A stretch of DNA of 64,000 nucleotides from Sphingomonadaceae bacterium PASS1 (lineage in GTDB: Bacteria; Pseudomonadota; Alphaproteobacteria; Sphingomonadales; Sphingomonadaceae). Shown one piece after another: positions 35,716 through 44,610 of this stretch. The DNA lies in NCBI GenBank assembly GCA_002255985.1, contig NKIR01000001.1, positions 1 through 64,000 of the forward strand. Direction: 5' to 3'. A program made the position numbers and the translations under genes. Each line of letters begins with the position of its first letter. Position 1 is the first letter of the stretch. A model generated the notes under the pieces. The model saw only the letters and a program-made list of their open reading frames with translations. It had not been told where the DNA came from and made no database searches.

Positions 35716-36669
35716 GTGAAGCCTGCAGATATGTGGATTGACCCGTCGCGTCCTGCCGAACGCGCGCTTGTCACCCATGGCCATGCGGACCATGCACGCA
35801 GCGGTCACGGCGCGGTATGGGCGACGCCTGAAACGCTTACGATCATGGCACTGCGATATGGAACCGAAATGGGCACGCCAGTTCCTTATGGCGACGGGTT
35901 CGAACATGGCGGTGTGAAAATAAGCTTTCACCCCGCGGGCCATGTGCTTGGATCGGCGCAGATATTGCTTGAACATGCCGGCGAGCGGGTTGTGGTGACC
36001 GGCGATTATAAGCGGCGCTTTGACCCGACATGCACCCCGTTTGAACCCGTTGCCTGCGATGTTTTGATTACTGAAGCCACCTTTGGCCTTCCGGTGTTCA
36101 AGCATCCGCCGATTGAAGACGAGATCGCCAAATTGCTGGCCGCCCGCGCGGCCAATGTCGATGGCTGCATTGTTGTGGGCGCCTATGCACTGGGCAAGGC
36201 GCAGCGCGTCATCGCTGAGCTGCGCAGGGCGGGTTACGACGCCCCGATCTATATCCATGGCGCGATGCAGAAGATGTGCGAACTATACGCCGCGCACAAT
36301 GTGCCGCTGGGCGAACTCATTATGGCAACTGGCCTTGCCAAATCGGAATTGAAAGGCGCGATTGTTATAGCGCCGCCGTCTGCGATGAATGACCGTTGGG
36401 CACGGCGCCTGCCGGAACCCATAACCGCCATGGCATCAGGATGGATGCGCGTGCGGCAGCGCGCACGACAGCGCAATGTCGAACTGCCTCTGGTCATTTC
36501 GGACCATGCCGACTGGAACGAATTGACCGATACGCTTCTTGAACTGCGCCCGTCAGAAACCTGGATTACCCATGGCCGCACCGATGCGCTGGGTCGGTGG
36601 TGTGAGCTGCACCAGTTAAAGGCCCGCGCGCTTGATCTGATTGGCCGCGAAGATGAGGACGAGGGCTGA
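35716..36669 (+). CDS. ligase-associated DNA exonuclease (metallo-beta-lactamase fold)
   Basis: 317 aa from GTG 35716. The HxHxDH motif (THGHADHARSGH, about 21-32) and later KRRFDP and SDHADW segments mark the beta-CASP nuclease fold of bacterial ligase-associated exonucleases. The conserved N-terminus (WIEPHAHGIYVKPADMWID) seems to continue upstream of the GTG in frame, but no ATG, GTG or TTG exists between the stop at 35545 and 35716, so the true start may be a non-standard codon or the gene may be altered. It overlaps the DNA ligase start (TGATG), so the pair is one operon. Confidence 0.85.
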   Translation: MKPADMWIDPSRPAERALVTHGHADHARSGHGAVWATPETLTIMALRYGTEMGTPVPYGDGFEHGGVKISFHPAGHVLGSAQILLEHAGERVVVTGDYKRRFDPTCTPFEPVACDVLITEATFGLPVFKHPPIEDEIAKLLAARAANVDGCIVVGAYALGKAQRVIAELRRAGYDAPIYIHGAMQKMCELYAAHNVPLGELIMATGLAKSELKGAIVIAPPSAMNDRWARRLPEPITAMASGWMRVRQRARQRNVELPLVISDHADWNELTDTLLELRPSETWITHGRTDALGRWCELHQLKARALDLIGREDEDEG

Positions 36670-38237
36670 TGCAAGCTTTTGCCGCGCTCATCGATGGCTT
36701 GATCTACACCCGATCGCGCGATTTAAAGATCCGGCTGATCGCCGATTACCTGCGTATAACGCCTGACCCCGATCGCGGTTGGGCTTTGGCGGCACTTGCC
36801 GGAACGTTGAACATTGCCACCGTCAAAGCTGCGGCCATTCGCGCGATGGCAGAGGAACGTTTCGACCCCATGCTGTTCCGCATGAGCCGCGATTATGTTG
36901 GCGATACCGCCGAAACTGTCGCGCTGATGTGGCCAGATAAGAGCGGCGGCGATGTCGCACCCACTGTGTCTGAAGTCATCGACTTGCTGAACAGCACCAG
37001 CCGGGCGCGCGCTCCAGCGGTGTTGGCGGAATTGATGGACCGGTTGGATGCCAATGGCCGTTATGCGCTGCTGAAGCTTGCAACGGGCGGTATGCGGGTT
37101 GGCATATCTGCGCGGCTCGCCAAGACCGCTTTCGGGCAAGCCTTTGGCGTTTCGGTCGATGATGTTGAGGAGGTGTGGCACGCGCTTCGCCCGCCATACA
37201 CCGAGCTTTTTGCGTGGGGCGAAGGGCGGACTGAAAGACCTGATCCCGCCGACAGCGCGTTTTTTCGTCCCTTCATGCTCGCGCACCCGCTTGAGGACGC
37301 AAGCGTACATCTCGATGAATTTGTCGCCGAGTGGAAATGGGATGGCATTCGTATCCAGATTGCGTCGACGGGCGGCGAAACCCGTTTATTCAGCCGTGGC
37401 GGCGATGAGGTGACTGGGTCGTTCCCCGAGATAGCGGCGGCATTCAAAGGCATTGGCGTGGTCGACGGCGAATTGCTGGTGCGCGGGGAAGTGCAGGGCG
37501 GCGAGGCCGCCAGCTTCAATGCGTTGCAGCAACGACTGGGCCGCAAGAATGTCACCGCAGCCATGCAGGCGGAATATCCGGTGTTTGTCCGCCTGTACGA
37601 CATATTGTTCGAAGGTGCGGAAGATTTGCGCAGTCAGTCATGGACCGCGCGGCGCGACCGGCTGGAAATGTTCACGGCCAATTTGGACCCCGCGCGGTTT
37701 GATTTATCTGCTGTCATCGAAGCGCGCGATTTCGAGCATCTGGCCGAAATCCGTGCCGCTGCGCGCGAAGCCGCAATTGAGGGCGTGATGCTCAAGCGGC
37801 GCGATTCTCCCTATCAGGCGGGGCGTAAAGTCGGGCTGTGGTACAAGTGGAAACGCGAACCACTCGTGGCCGATTGCGTGATGATGTATGCGCAGCGGGG
37901 GAGTGGAAAACGCTCCTCATATTACTCAGACTACACTTTTGGTTGCTGGACCGAAGACGGCAATTTGTTGCCGGTTGGAAAGGCCTATTCAGGGTTCAAC
38001 GATGAAGAACTGAAATGGCTCGACCGCTTTGTCCGCAATAACACCGTTGCCCGTTTCGGCCCGGTCCGCGAAGTGGAAAAGTCGCTGGTGCTTGAGGTCG
38101 CGTTTGACGCCGTGCACGTATCCAAGCGGCACAAATCAGGCGTGGCAATGCGGTTCCCGCGTATCTCGCGTTTGCGTAGGGACAAGCCTGCCGAAGAGGC
38201 CGACACCATTGCCGCCTTGCGCGCGATGTTCGATTAG
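36669..38237 (+). CDS. ATP-dependent DNA ligase (bacterial repair type)
   Basis: 522-aa ligase. The N-terminal DNA-binding domain (about 1-190) is followed by motif I with the adenylated lysine Lys223 in EWKWDGIRIQ, motif III DGELLVRG, motif IV EGVMLKRRDSPYQAG and motif V LWYKWKRE. The C-terminal OB domain ends about 510. It seals nicks using ATP. It is not the replicative NAD ligase. Its partner is the upstream exonuclease. The 3' end overlaps the convergent hydrolase by 4 bp. Confidence 0.93.
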   Translation: MQAFAALIDGLIYTRSRDLKIRLIADYLRITPDPDRGWALAALAGTLNIATVKAAAIRAMAEERFDPMLFRMSRDYVGDTAETVALMWPDKSGGDVAPTVSEVIDLLNSTSRARAPAVLAELMDRLDANGRYALLKLATGGMRVGISARLAKTAFGQAFGVSVDDVEEVWHALRPPYTELFAWGEGRTERPDPADSAFFRPFMLAHPLEDASVHLDEFVAEWKWDGIRIQIASTGGETRLFSRGGDEVTGSFPEIAAAFKGIGVVDGELLVRGEVQGGEAASFNALQQRLGRKNVTAAMQAEYPVFVRLYDILFEGAEDLRSQSWTARRDRLEMFTANLDPARFDLSAVIEARDFEHLAEIRAAAREAAIEGVMLKRRDSPYQAGRKVGLWYKWKREPLVADCVMMYAQRGSGKRSSYYSDYTFGCWTEDGNLLPVGKAYSGFNDEELKWLDRFVRNNTVARFGPVREVEKSLVLEVAFDAVHVSKRHKSGVAMRFPRISRLRRDKPAEEADTIAALRAMFD

Positions 38238-39103
38238 AGGAACGCCTTTACGTCGGCCATGAAGCGGTCAAACTGGTCATGATGCAACCAATGGCCGGCA
38301 TTTTCATATTCGACGACTTTTGCCGTTGGAAAATGCGCGATGCGGCCGTCTTTTTCGGGATTTGACGCCCAACTGTCCGCACCATACATCATCAACATCG
38401 GACAGGTGATGGACTGCCAGATTGCGAGCAAATCTTCGCGCGGCATGTCGAATATCGCCCAAATGTTGAGGTAATTGTCGAACTTCCAGCTCCAGCTGCC
38501 ATCCTCGTTTCGGCTGATGCCGTGCACCGTCAGATGGCGCGCCTGTTCGTCGGTTAGATAGCTGTTTTCAGCCTTCATCCGTTCATAGGCTGCTTCAATA
38601 TTGGGATAGCGTTTCGGGGTACGGCCAGCTGCGTTGCGTTTGTCCTCAATCCACTCCCGGAAACGTTTCTGGATTCCGATTGCATCCCGTTCCGCCAGCA
38701 CTTTTGGTGATGGACCTAGCCCCTCAATATTGACCATCTTGCGGACATTTTCTGGGTAGATTCCAGCATAGCGCGTGACGATATTGCCACCCATTGAATG
38801 CGCTATGATGGTGACAGGGGCAAGGTTAAGCTGATGGATCAGCTGCGCCAGATCATACACAAAGGCAGACAATTCGTAATTGCCGTCGGGTGACCATGCG
38901 CTATCGCCATGGCCGCGTAGGTCGGGTGCGATAATGTGCCAATCGTGGCGCAGTTCTTCGGCCACCCAATCCCAACTGCGGGCATGGTCGCGACCGCCAT
39001 GGACCAAAAGCAATGGCGGCGCATCGGGGTTGCCCCAATCGACGTAATTCAGCCGAAGGCGCTGCGAAATAAAGCTGTTTGTGATGGGGCCATGCAAAGT
39101 CAT
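38234..39103 (-). CDS. alpha/beta hydrolase
   Basis: 289-aa soluble hydrolase. The oxyanion region LLVHGGRDHARSWDW (about 32-46), nucleophile Ser103 in IIAHSMGGNIV, an acid near MLMMYGADSW, and a histidine in YENAGHWLHHDQ form the triad. The substrate is not predictable. It starts inside the smc stop codon (ATGA), so it is cotranscribed with smc, a common order in sphingomonads. Confidence 0.85.
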   Translation of the reverse strand: MTLHGPITNSFISQRLRLNYVDWGNPDAPPLLLVHGGRDHARSWDWVAEELRHDWHIIAPDLRGHGDSAWSPDGNYELSAFVYDLAQLIHQLNLAPVTIIAHSMGGNIVTRYAGIYPENVRKMVNIEGLGPSPKVLAERDAIGIQKRFREWIEDKRNAAGRTPKRYPNIEAAYERMKAENSYLTDEQARHLTVHGISRNEDGSWSWKFDNYLNIWAIFDMPREDLLAIWQSITCPMLMMYGADSWASNPEKDGRIAHFPTAKVVEYENAGHWLHHDQFDRFMADVKAFL

Positions 39104-42100
39104 TCGGCAGCCAGTAATTGTTCCGCACCACCAAGGTCAACCGATACCAGCCGGCTTATGCCCTGTTCGACCATTGTGACGCCAAACAGACGGTGCATCC
39201 GGCTCATGGTGACGGCGTTGTGCGTGACGATGAGATAGCGTGTGTCGGTTTCGCGTGTCATCGCCTCCAACAAATCGCAGAAGCGTTCGATATTCGCATC
39301 GTCCAGCGGAGCGTCAACTTCGTCAAGGACACATATCGGCGCTGGGTTGGTGAGGAACAATCCAAAGATGAGTGCCACCGCAGTCAGCGCCTGTTCTCCG
39401 CCCGACAAAAGCGTAAGTGACTGCAGCTTTTTGCCCGGCGGCTGCGCGAATATCTCAAGCCCCGCCTCAAGTGGGTCTTCGCTGTCGATCAATGCCAGAT
39501 GTGCCTGGCCGCCGTTGAACAGCGTTGCGAAGAGCCGGCGGAAATGTCCGTCGACTGCCTCAAAGGCAGCGAGCAAGCGCGCCCTGCCTTCGCGATTTAA
39601 GCTGCCGATGGAACCCCGCAGGCGATTAATCGCGAGTGTCAGTTCTTCGCTTTCTGCCGCGCCGGAACCTTGTTGCGCCTCAAGCTCAGCGAGTTCATCG
39701 GCAGCGATAAGATTTACCGGCCCAATGCGCTCGCGCTCATTCTGCAGCCGGTCAAGCCGCGCGGACTCCACCGACGCATCTTCCATTGCATGTTCATCGA
39801 ACCCGAGCTTTTCGGGAAGCACCGGCGGTGGGCATTCAAAACGCTCGCCCGATATCCGTCCCATTTCGACGCGGCGATGTTCCTGATTTTCCGCGCGTGC
39901 TTCGGCGCCAGCGCGGGCTTCTCGGGCAACGGAGAGCGCTTCTGCAGCGGTGGCGAGTTCGTTTTCCAGTTCCCTGAGCGTTTTTTCACAGGCACTTTCT
40001 GTGACTTGAAGGCCATTCAGCTTTTCGGCCAGCTGTTCTTTGTCTTCGCGCAGGCACGCAATCTCGCGTGCCAGAATATCGGGCTGCCCCTCCATCGCTT
40101 CCTGCTCAGCAGCAATATCTGCGCTGCGCTTGTTCATGTCGGCGATCCGGCGCTCCGCCTCGCCAGCACGTTCTTGCCATCCCCGGATTTCGGCAAGCGC
40201 GACTGCACGTCGTTCGCGAATGTGTGCAATGCGCTGTTCGAGTGATGACAAATCCGCCTGATTGCGCGCAAGCAGCTCGCGCGCAGCTTCGTTCCCGATG
40301 ACGAGCTTCTGGACGAGGTCAGAATGATGCGTGCCATCTGGCAACGCGGCACGGGCGGCTTCTGCGGTGCTTTGTTCGGACTTGGCTTCGGCGAGATCTT
40401 GTTCGCTGGCCGCCATACGGTCCAGCAACGCGGCCTTTGCAGATTTAAGCCGGGCCAGCGCATCTTCGGCTTGGTCCACCGCGCGCAAAGCCTGCCGCAA
40501 TTGTCCTTCGGTTTCGGCGCGCGCCGCCGCGGCCGCCCGAACAGCATCTTGCGCGGCGCCGATATTTTCCGTCATTTGCGCAAGCGCCTCGGCCTGCTCA
40601 GCCAACGCCGCTTCAGCGGGCGGTATCAATGCATTCAGGTCCGCCAGTCGGTTTGCCCGGACCAGCAGCTCAGCGGTCGTTGCGCCGTCGCCGTCGGTTG
40701 CAAATCCATCCCAGCGGCGCAATTGCCCGGAAAGCGTCACCACGCGCTCACCCGGTGTCAGTACTGCCCCATCGTCTTTTTCGACAACCCGCACATGGGA
40801 TAGGCGTGCAGCCAATTCCTGAGGTGCATCGACATAATGGATCAGGGCATTGTCTGCCAAAGCGCCCATCGCGGGCGTCCCGCCCAGCCAACGGCGTCCC
40901 GCATCCCCACCAATTGTGGCATCGGCATCATCACCCAGCGCAGCGGCCAATGCGCGTTCGTAGCCCGGCCGAACCTTTATGCGGTTAATCGCCTTGTCGC
41001 CGTGCCCTTTGGCAAGTGACCGTTCGAGCGCATTTTGCTCGGTCAGCAAACCCGCGAGCTCTGCTTTGGCACTTGCAAGGCTGGCCTGTGTGCCGTCACG
41101 TGCCGCGATCAGTTCGGTTCTGCGCGTTTCCGCCGCTTCGCTGGCTTCGGTATTTTCCTGCAAATGCTTTTGTAAGGTGGCAACGCTGGCTTCTGCCGAT
41201 TTTTTGGCAGATTCACATGCGCCCTCGTCGCCCAACGCGTCCAGCTCGGTCGCCATGCGTGCAACGGCGCCTGCTGCCCGCTCGGCACGCATGACTGCAG
41301 CAGCAACGGCGGCGTCGGCCACGCGTAATTCGGCGTCGGCTCTGGCTTGTTCGGCGGCTGCCTTTGCCAAGGCAATTTCGCTTTCGCGCGCCTGACGTTC
41401 GACATTTTCGGCCGCGCGCAACAGGGCAGGGCGTTCTTCTTCCTGCGCCTTAATCTGCTCGGATAAAGCCACGCTCTCGCTCTGAAGGTGCGCGAGCGCG
41501 TCAGCGGCGTCATGCGTTAATTTGCCCTCACGCGCGCCATCTTCGGCCATGCGGGAGGCTTGCGCAGACAAATCTGATTGCCGCTGCAATATCCGTTCCT
41601 GCTCACCCGTTAGTTGGACGAGTTTGTTGGAAACGTCATTCGCCGCATCGCGTGCTGCCATCGCAACGGCGCGGGCGTTTGCCAATTGGGTCACGGCTTC
41701 CTGTTGCCGTTCGGTTAAAGCGCGCTGGGTGGCGGCGGCGCTGTCTACGGCGGCAGTCGCGGCATTGGCTTCAGCCCGCGCAGCATCAGCCGCAGCCTTG
41801 GCTTCGCGCCAACGCACGAAAATAAGCCGCGCTTCGGCCTGCAATATGTTTTTTGACAAGGTGCGGTAACGTTCCGCCTGTTTGGCCTGCCGCCGCAATT
41901 GCCCCGCGCGGGCGTCCATGTCGGCGAGGATCGTTGCCAGCCGTGCAAGGTTGCTTTCTGCCGCGCGCAGTTTTTGTTCTGCGTCTTTGCGCCGCACGTG
42001 CAGTCCGGAGATGCCAGCCGCTTCCTCCAGCATCTGCCGTCGTTCCTGTGGCTTTGCAGATATGATCGCGCCAATCCGGCCCTGACTGACGAGGGCAGGC

Positions 42101-42516
42101 GAATGTGCCCCTGTGGCGGCGTCTGCGAAGATGAGGGCTACATCTTTGGCGCGCACATCCCTGCCATTCGACCGATAGGCCGATCCAGCGCCGCGTTCTA
42201 TCCGCCGGGTAACTTCCAGTTCCTGATCACCGTCAGTTGCAGCGTCGCCATCATCGCTACGTTCCGCCAATATCGTGACTTCGGCAAAGTCGCGTGGCGG
42301 GCGGGACGCTGTACCTGCAAAGATCACATCTTCCATGCCTGCACCGCGCATGGATTTTGCGCTGCTCTCGCCCATGACCCAACGGATCGCTTCAAGCAGG
42401 TTGGATTTACCACAACCGTTCGGCCCGACGATGCCCGTCAGGCCGTTTTCGATCCGCAATTCGGCGGGCTCGACAAAGCTTTTGAAGCCGACCAGTTTCA
42501 GCTTCTTTATCCGCAT
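39100..42516 (-). CDS. smc: chromosome segregation protein SMC
   Basis: 1138-aa SMC ATPase. It has the N-terminal Walker A GPNGCGKS (31-38), a Q-loop region with LVSQGRIGAII, and long heptad coiled coils (about 165-480 and 640-890). The hinge is about 485-600 (DKAINRIKVRPGYERALAAAL), and the C-terminal signature and Walker B are LLSGGEQALTAVAL and PICVLDEVDAPLDD. It condenses and aligns sister chromosomes with ScpAB. No signal for its own promoter is seen beyond the 52 bp after the upstream DsbA-like gene. Confidence 0.97.
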   Translation of the reverse strand: MRIKKLKLVGFKSFVEPAELRIENGLTGIVGPNGCGKSNLLEAIRWVMGESSAKSMRGAGMEDVIFAGTASRPPRDFAEVTILAERSDDGDAATDGDQELEVTRRIERGAGSAYRSNGRDVRAKDVALIFADAATGAHSPALVSQGRIGAIISAKPQERRQMLEEAAGISGLHVRRKDAEQKLRAAESNLARLATILADMDARAGQLRRQAKQAERYRTLSKNILQAEARLIFVRWREAKAAADAARAEANAATAAVDSAAATQRALTERQQEAVTQLANARAVAMAARDAANDVSNKLVQLTGEQERILQRQSDLSAQASRMAEDGAREGKLTHDAADALAHLQSESVALSEQIKAQEEERPALLRAAENVERQARESEIALAKAAAEQARADAELRVADAAVAAAVMRAERAAGAVARMATELDALGDEGACESAKKSAEASVATLQKHLQENTEASEAAETRRTELIAARDGTQASLASAKAELAGLLTEQNALERSLAKGHGDKAINRIKVRPGYERALAAALGDDADATIGGDAGRRWLGGTPAMGALADNALIHYVDAPQELAARLSHVRVVEKDDGAVLTPGERVVTLSGQLRRWDGFATDGDGATTAELLVRANRLADLNALIPPAEAALAEQAEALAQMTENIGAAQDAVRAAAAARAETEGQLRQALRAVDQAEDALARLKSAKAALLDRMAASEQDLAEAKSEQSTAEAARAALPDGTHHSDLVQKLVIGNEAARELLARNQADLSSLEQRIAHIRERRAVALAEIRGWQERAGEAERRIADMNKRSADIAAEQEAMEGQPDILAREIACLREDKEQLAEKLNGLQVTESACEKTLRELENELATAAEALSVAREARAGAEARAENQEHRRVEMGRISGERFECPPPVLPEKLGFDEHAMEDASVESARLDRLQNERERIGPVNLIAADELAELEAQQGSGAAESEELTLAINRLRGSIGSLNREGRARLLAAFEAVDGHFRRLFATLFNGGQAHLALIDSEDPLEAGLEIFAQPPGKKLQSLTLLSGGEQALTAVALIFGLFLTNPAPICVLDEVDAPLDDANIERFCDLLEAMTRETDTRYLIVTHNAVTMSRMHRLFGVTMVEQGISRLVSVDLGGAEQLLAAE

Positions 42517-42568
42517 CGGGCTGGCCCTTTCGCAAATGAGGCTATATCAGTGCCCCTCCGAGCCATGC

Positions 42569-43306
42569 TTAGCGCGCGCCAGCCTCGATCAGCTTGGTCT
42601 TCACCTGATTCCACGAGCTGGCGTCAAGCTTCGCGCCGTTGAGCAGGAAGGATGGTGTTCCACTTATGCCGTCATCTTTTGTGCCGCGCTCTGTGGTCTT
42701 GATCAGGCCATCGATTGCCGCTTTGTCCGACAGACACGCCTTGGCTTGGTCTTCGCTAATGCCACGCGACTTTACGAATTCAATAAGGCCCATCTTCGTA
42801 CCGAGCAGGGTTGCTATTTGCCCTGGCGACATTTTTTGCATGGCTTGCTGATCTGCTTCCGTCACCGTGCTGATTTTGCTCAGCCAGGTTTGCTGTTCGG
42901 CGTAAAGCTGATCGGTCAGTGGGAAAAATGCTTCAGCACCGCTGCATTGCGCCAACAGGAAACCAGGAACGTCCTGAATACCATGGACCAGAAAGGGTCG
43001 GAATTCCAACGACACGCGGCCGCTGTTGACGATTTCGTGCAGTTCTTCCGATGCTTGCACAGAAAATTGCGCACAACCGGGGCATGTGATTGCGCCATAT
43101 TCGATAAGCTTCAACGGCGCTTCCGGATTGCCCATTTTATAGCCACCGAGTTCGGTTTTGCTAACGACATCGACCCATGCCGTATCGGCGGGCGCTGCTA
43201 TCTTAGCGATCGGTTCGCCTTTCGGCGCGCCCGCTGTGTCACCGCCGCTGCAGGCTGTGAGCGCCAAAACCGCTAATGTTGTGGAAATGAGTGTATTGAT
43301 ACGCAT
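42569..43306 (-). CDS. DsbA-family thiol oxidoreductase, lipoprotein
   Basis: 245-aa periplasmic thioredoxin-fold protein with lipobox LTAC (Cys19) and the active site CPGC (75-78, YGAITCPGCAQFS). The inserted helical domain (about 120-200) and GISGTPSFLLNG near 222 match the Thioredoxin_4/BdbD-like group. It is tandem with a second DsbA-like gene upstream at 43335. It probably oxidises or isomerises exported cysteine proteins, but redox direction cannot be told from sequence. Confidence 0.88.
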   Translation of the reverse strand: MRINTLISTTLAVLALTACSGGDTAGAPKGEPIAKIAAPADTAWVDVVSKTELGGYKMGNPEAPLKLIEYGAITCPGCAQFSVQASEELHEIVNSGRVSLEFRPFLVHGIQDVPGFLLAQCSGAEAFFPLTDQLYAEQQTWLSKISTVTEADQQAMQKMSPGQIATLLGTKMGLIEFVKSRGISEDQAKACLSDKAAIDGLIKTTERGTKDDGISGTPSFLLNGAKLDASSWNQVKTKLIEAGAR

Positions 43307-43334
43307 GGGATATCCTTCAATTTGGGATGTCGGG

Positions 43335-44018
43335 TTACTTCAATACGGCTTTAAGCTCGGCCGCGCTATGGACGTGATCTTGCAAGACGCCGTTGACCAT
43401 GAATGAGGGTGTACCTTGCACGCCAAGCGCCGCCCCGGCTTTCGTCATGTCGATGACCGCATTCAGTGCGGCCTTGTCCGCCAGGCAGACTTTCGCCTGC
43501 GCTGGCGTGATGCCGCGCTGTTGCATGATTGACCCAAGCTCGAGTGCGTCAAACGCGCCAATCATAAATCCTGCATAATCTTCGGATTTAAGATTTGCTT
43601 GCGTTTCAGCGCTGATATTTTTGGTCTTGCTCAACCAGATTGACTGGGTCGCGAATAAATGGCGCTGATTGCCAAAGAATTTGCCCTTGCCACCGCAACG
43701 CGCGAGCATGGCCGCCGTCAAGTCAACAGAGTTCAAAACCATATTTCGCACTTCGTAGCTGGCTTTTCCAGTCGCAACCGACTGCGCCTTGAATGCGGGA
43801 GCTTCGTTCAATTCAAAATCTGCACAATGGCTGCACGTGTAGCTGAGATATTCGACAACCTTATTTGGGGCTGCAGGATTACCCAAAACATGCGCACCTT
43901 TGTTGGTCACCGAAACCGTCGAAAGCCATTTGCTTGGCGCAGGCGCAGCGGCCAGAGTCGTTGAAAGCGACGCAGCACCCAACAATATGAAAAACAAGGA
44001 CTTTTTTGCACGCAACAT
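43335..44018 (-). CDS. DsbA-family thiol oxidoreductase, exported
   Basis: 227 aa from ATG 44018 (TAAGG 8 bp upstream; earlier starts at 44024 and 44054 exist). A signal peptide ends near ASLSTTLAAA (about 25). The active site is CSHC (62-65) in YLSYTCSHCADFE, and VQGTPSFMVNGVLQ holds the cis-proline. It shares about the same layout as its downstream neighbour, with a different CxxC dipeptide and no lipobox, so the two are diverged paralogues in one operon. Confidence 0.86.
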   Translation of the reverse strand: MLRAKKSLFFILLGAASLSTTLAAAPAPSKWLSTVSVTNKGAHVLGNPAAPNKVVEYLSYTCSHCADFELNEAPAFKAQSVATGKASYEVRNMVLNSVDLTAAMLARCGGKGKFFGNQRHLFATQSIWLSKTKNISAETQANLKSEDYAGFMIGAFDALELGSIMQQRGITPAQAKVCLADKAALNAVIDMTKAGAALGVQGTPSFMVNGVLQDHVHSAAELKAVLK

Positions 44019-44060
44019 CGTCATAGCCTTAGCCAGTGAAACCATCCCGTGCATCTGGAA

Positions 44061-44603
44061 TCACTCGCTGCCTTTGGCAAGGCTTTTTGCAAGGCTTTCC
44101 AGCACGGCAAACAGTTCGGGATCACCAATTTCGCGCAGAGATTCGCCCAGTTCCATCGGTATAGGCTTTAGCGAAGGCGGCGCTATTGGTTGCCGTGCGG
44201 GTGGCTTTGCAACGGGCCCTTGGCGGACTTTAACCCGCGCGACCGCGCCATAGCCAAAGAAACGATTCACGCGGTCGATAATCTCGGGAAGCACATGCTG
44301 GATCATCGTGGCATGCGCGCCTTCAACGGTAAGCTCAAGCGTGCCATCGGATTTCTTGCCAATGGGAAAACGGATCGCCTCTGGCGCTGATACAGCGGCG
44401 TAACGCGCGCCAACAATTTCGTCCCAGCGGCTAACGACCGAACTTTGGACAAAGCCAAAGCGTCGGAAAGCCGCTCTGCCGATTTCGGGCATCAGTGCGG
44501 ACACCGCTTTGGCTTCGCCGCCGCGCGGACGCTGAAACGTCTTGGGCGTTACCGGCTTTTTTGCGCCCTTTGGCGCTGTTGGTGCCTTGCCTTTATCCAT
44601 CAC
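44061..44603 (-). CDS. dciA: DciA-like protein (DUF721)
   Basis: 180-aa protein of the DUF721 family. In bacteria lacking DnaC, DciA assists loading of the replicative helicase DnaB. The N-terminus is basic and lysine-rich (about 1-30); the DUF721 core (about 35-125) has RFGFVQSSVVSRWDEIVGARYA and LELTVEGAHATMIQHVLPEI. The C-terminal 55 residues look disordered. It starts 7 bp from the divergent mutY start. Confidence 0.82.
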   Translation of the reverse strand: MMDKGKAPTAPKGAKKPVTPKTFQRPRGGEAKAVSALMPEIGRAAFRRFGFVQSSVVSRWDEIVGARYAAVSAPEAIRFPIGKKSDGTLELTVEGAHATMIQHVLPEIIDRVNRFFGYGAVARVKVRQGPVAKPPARQPIAPPSLKPIPMELGESLREIGDPELFAVLESLAKSLAKGSE

Positions 44604-44610
44604 CTAATCC

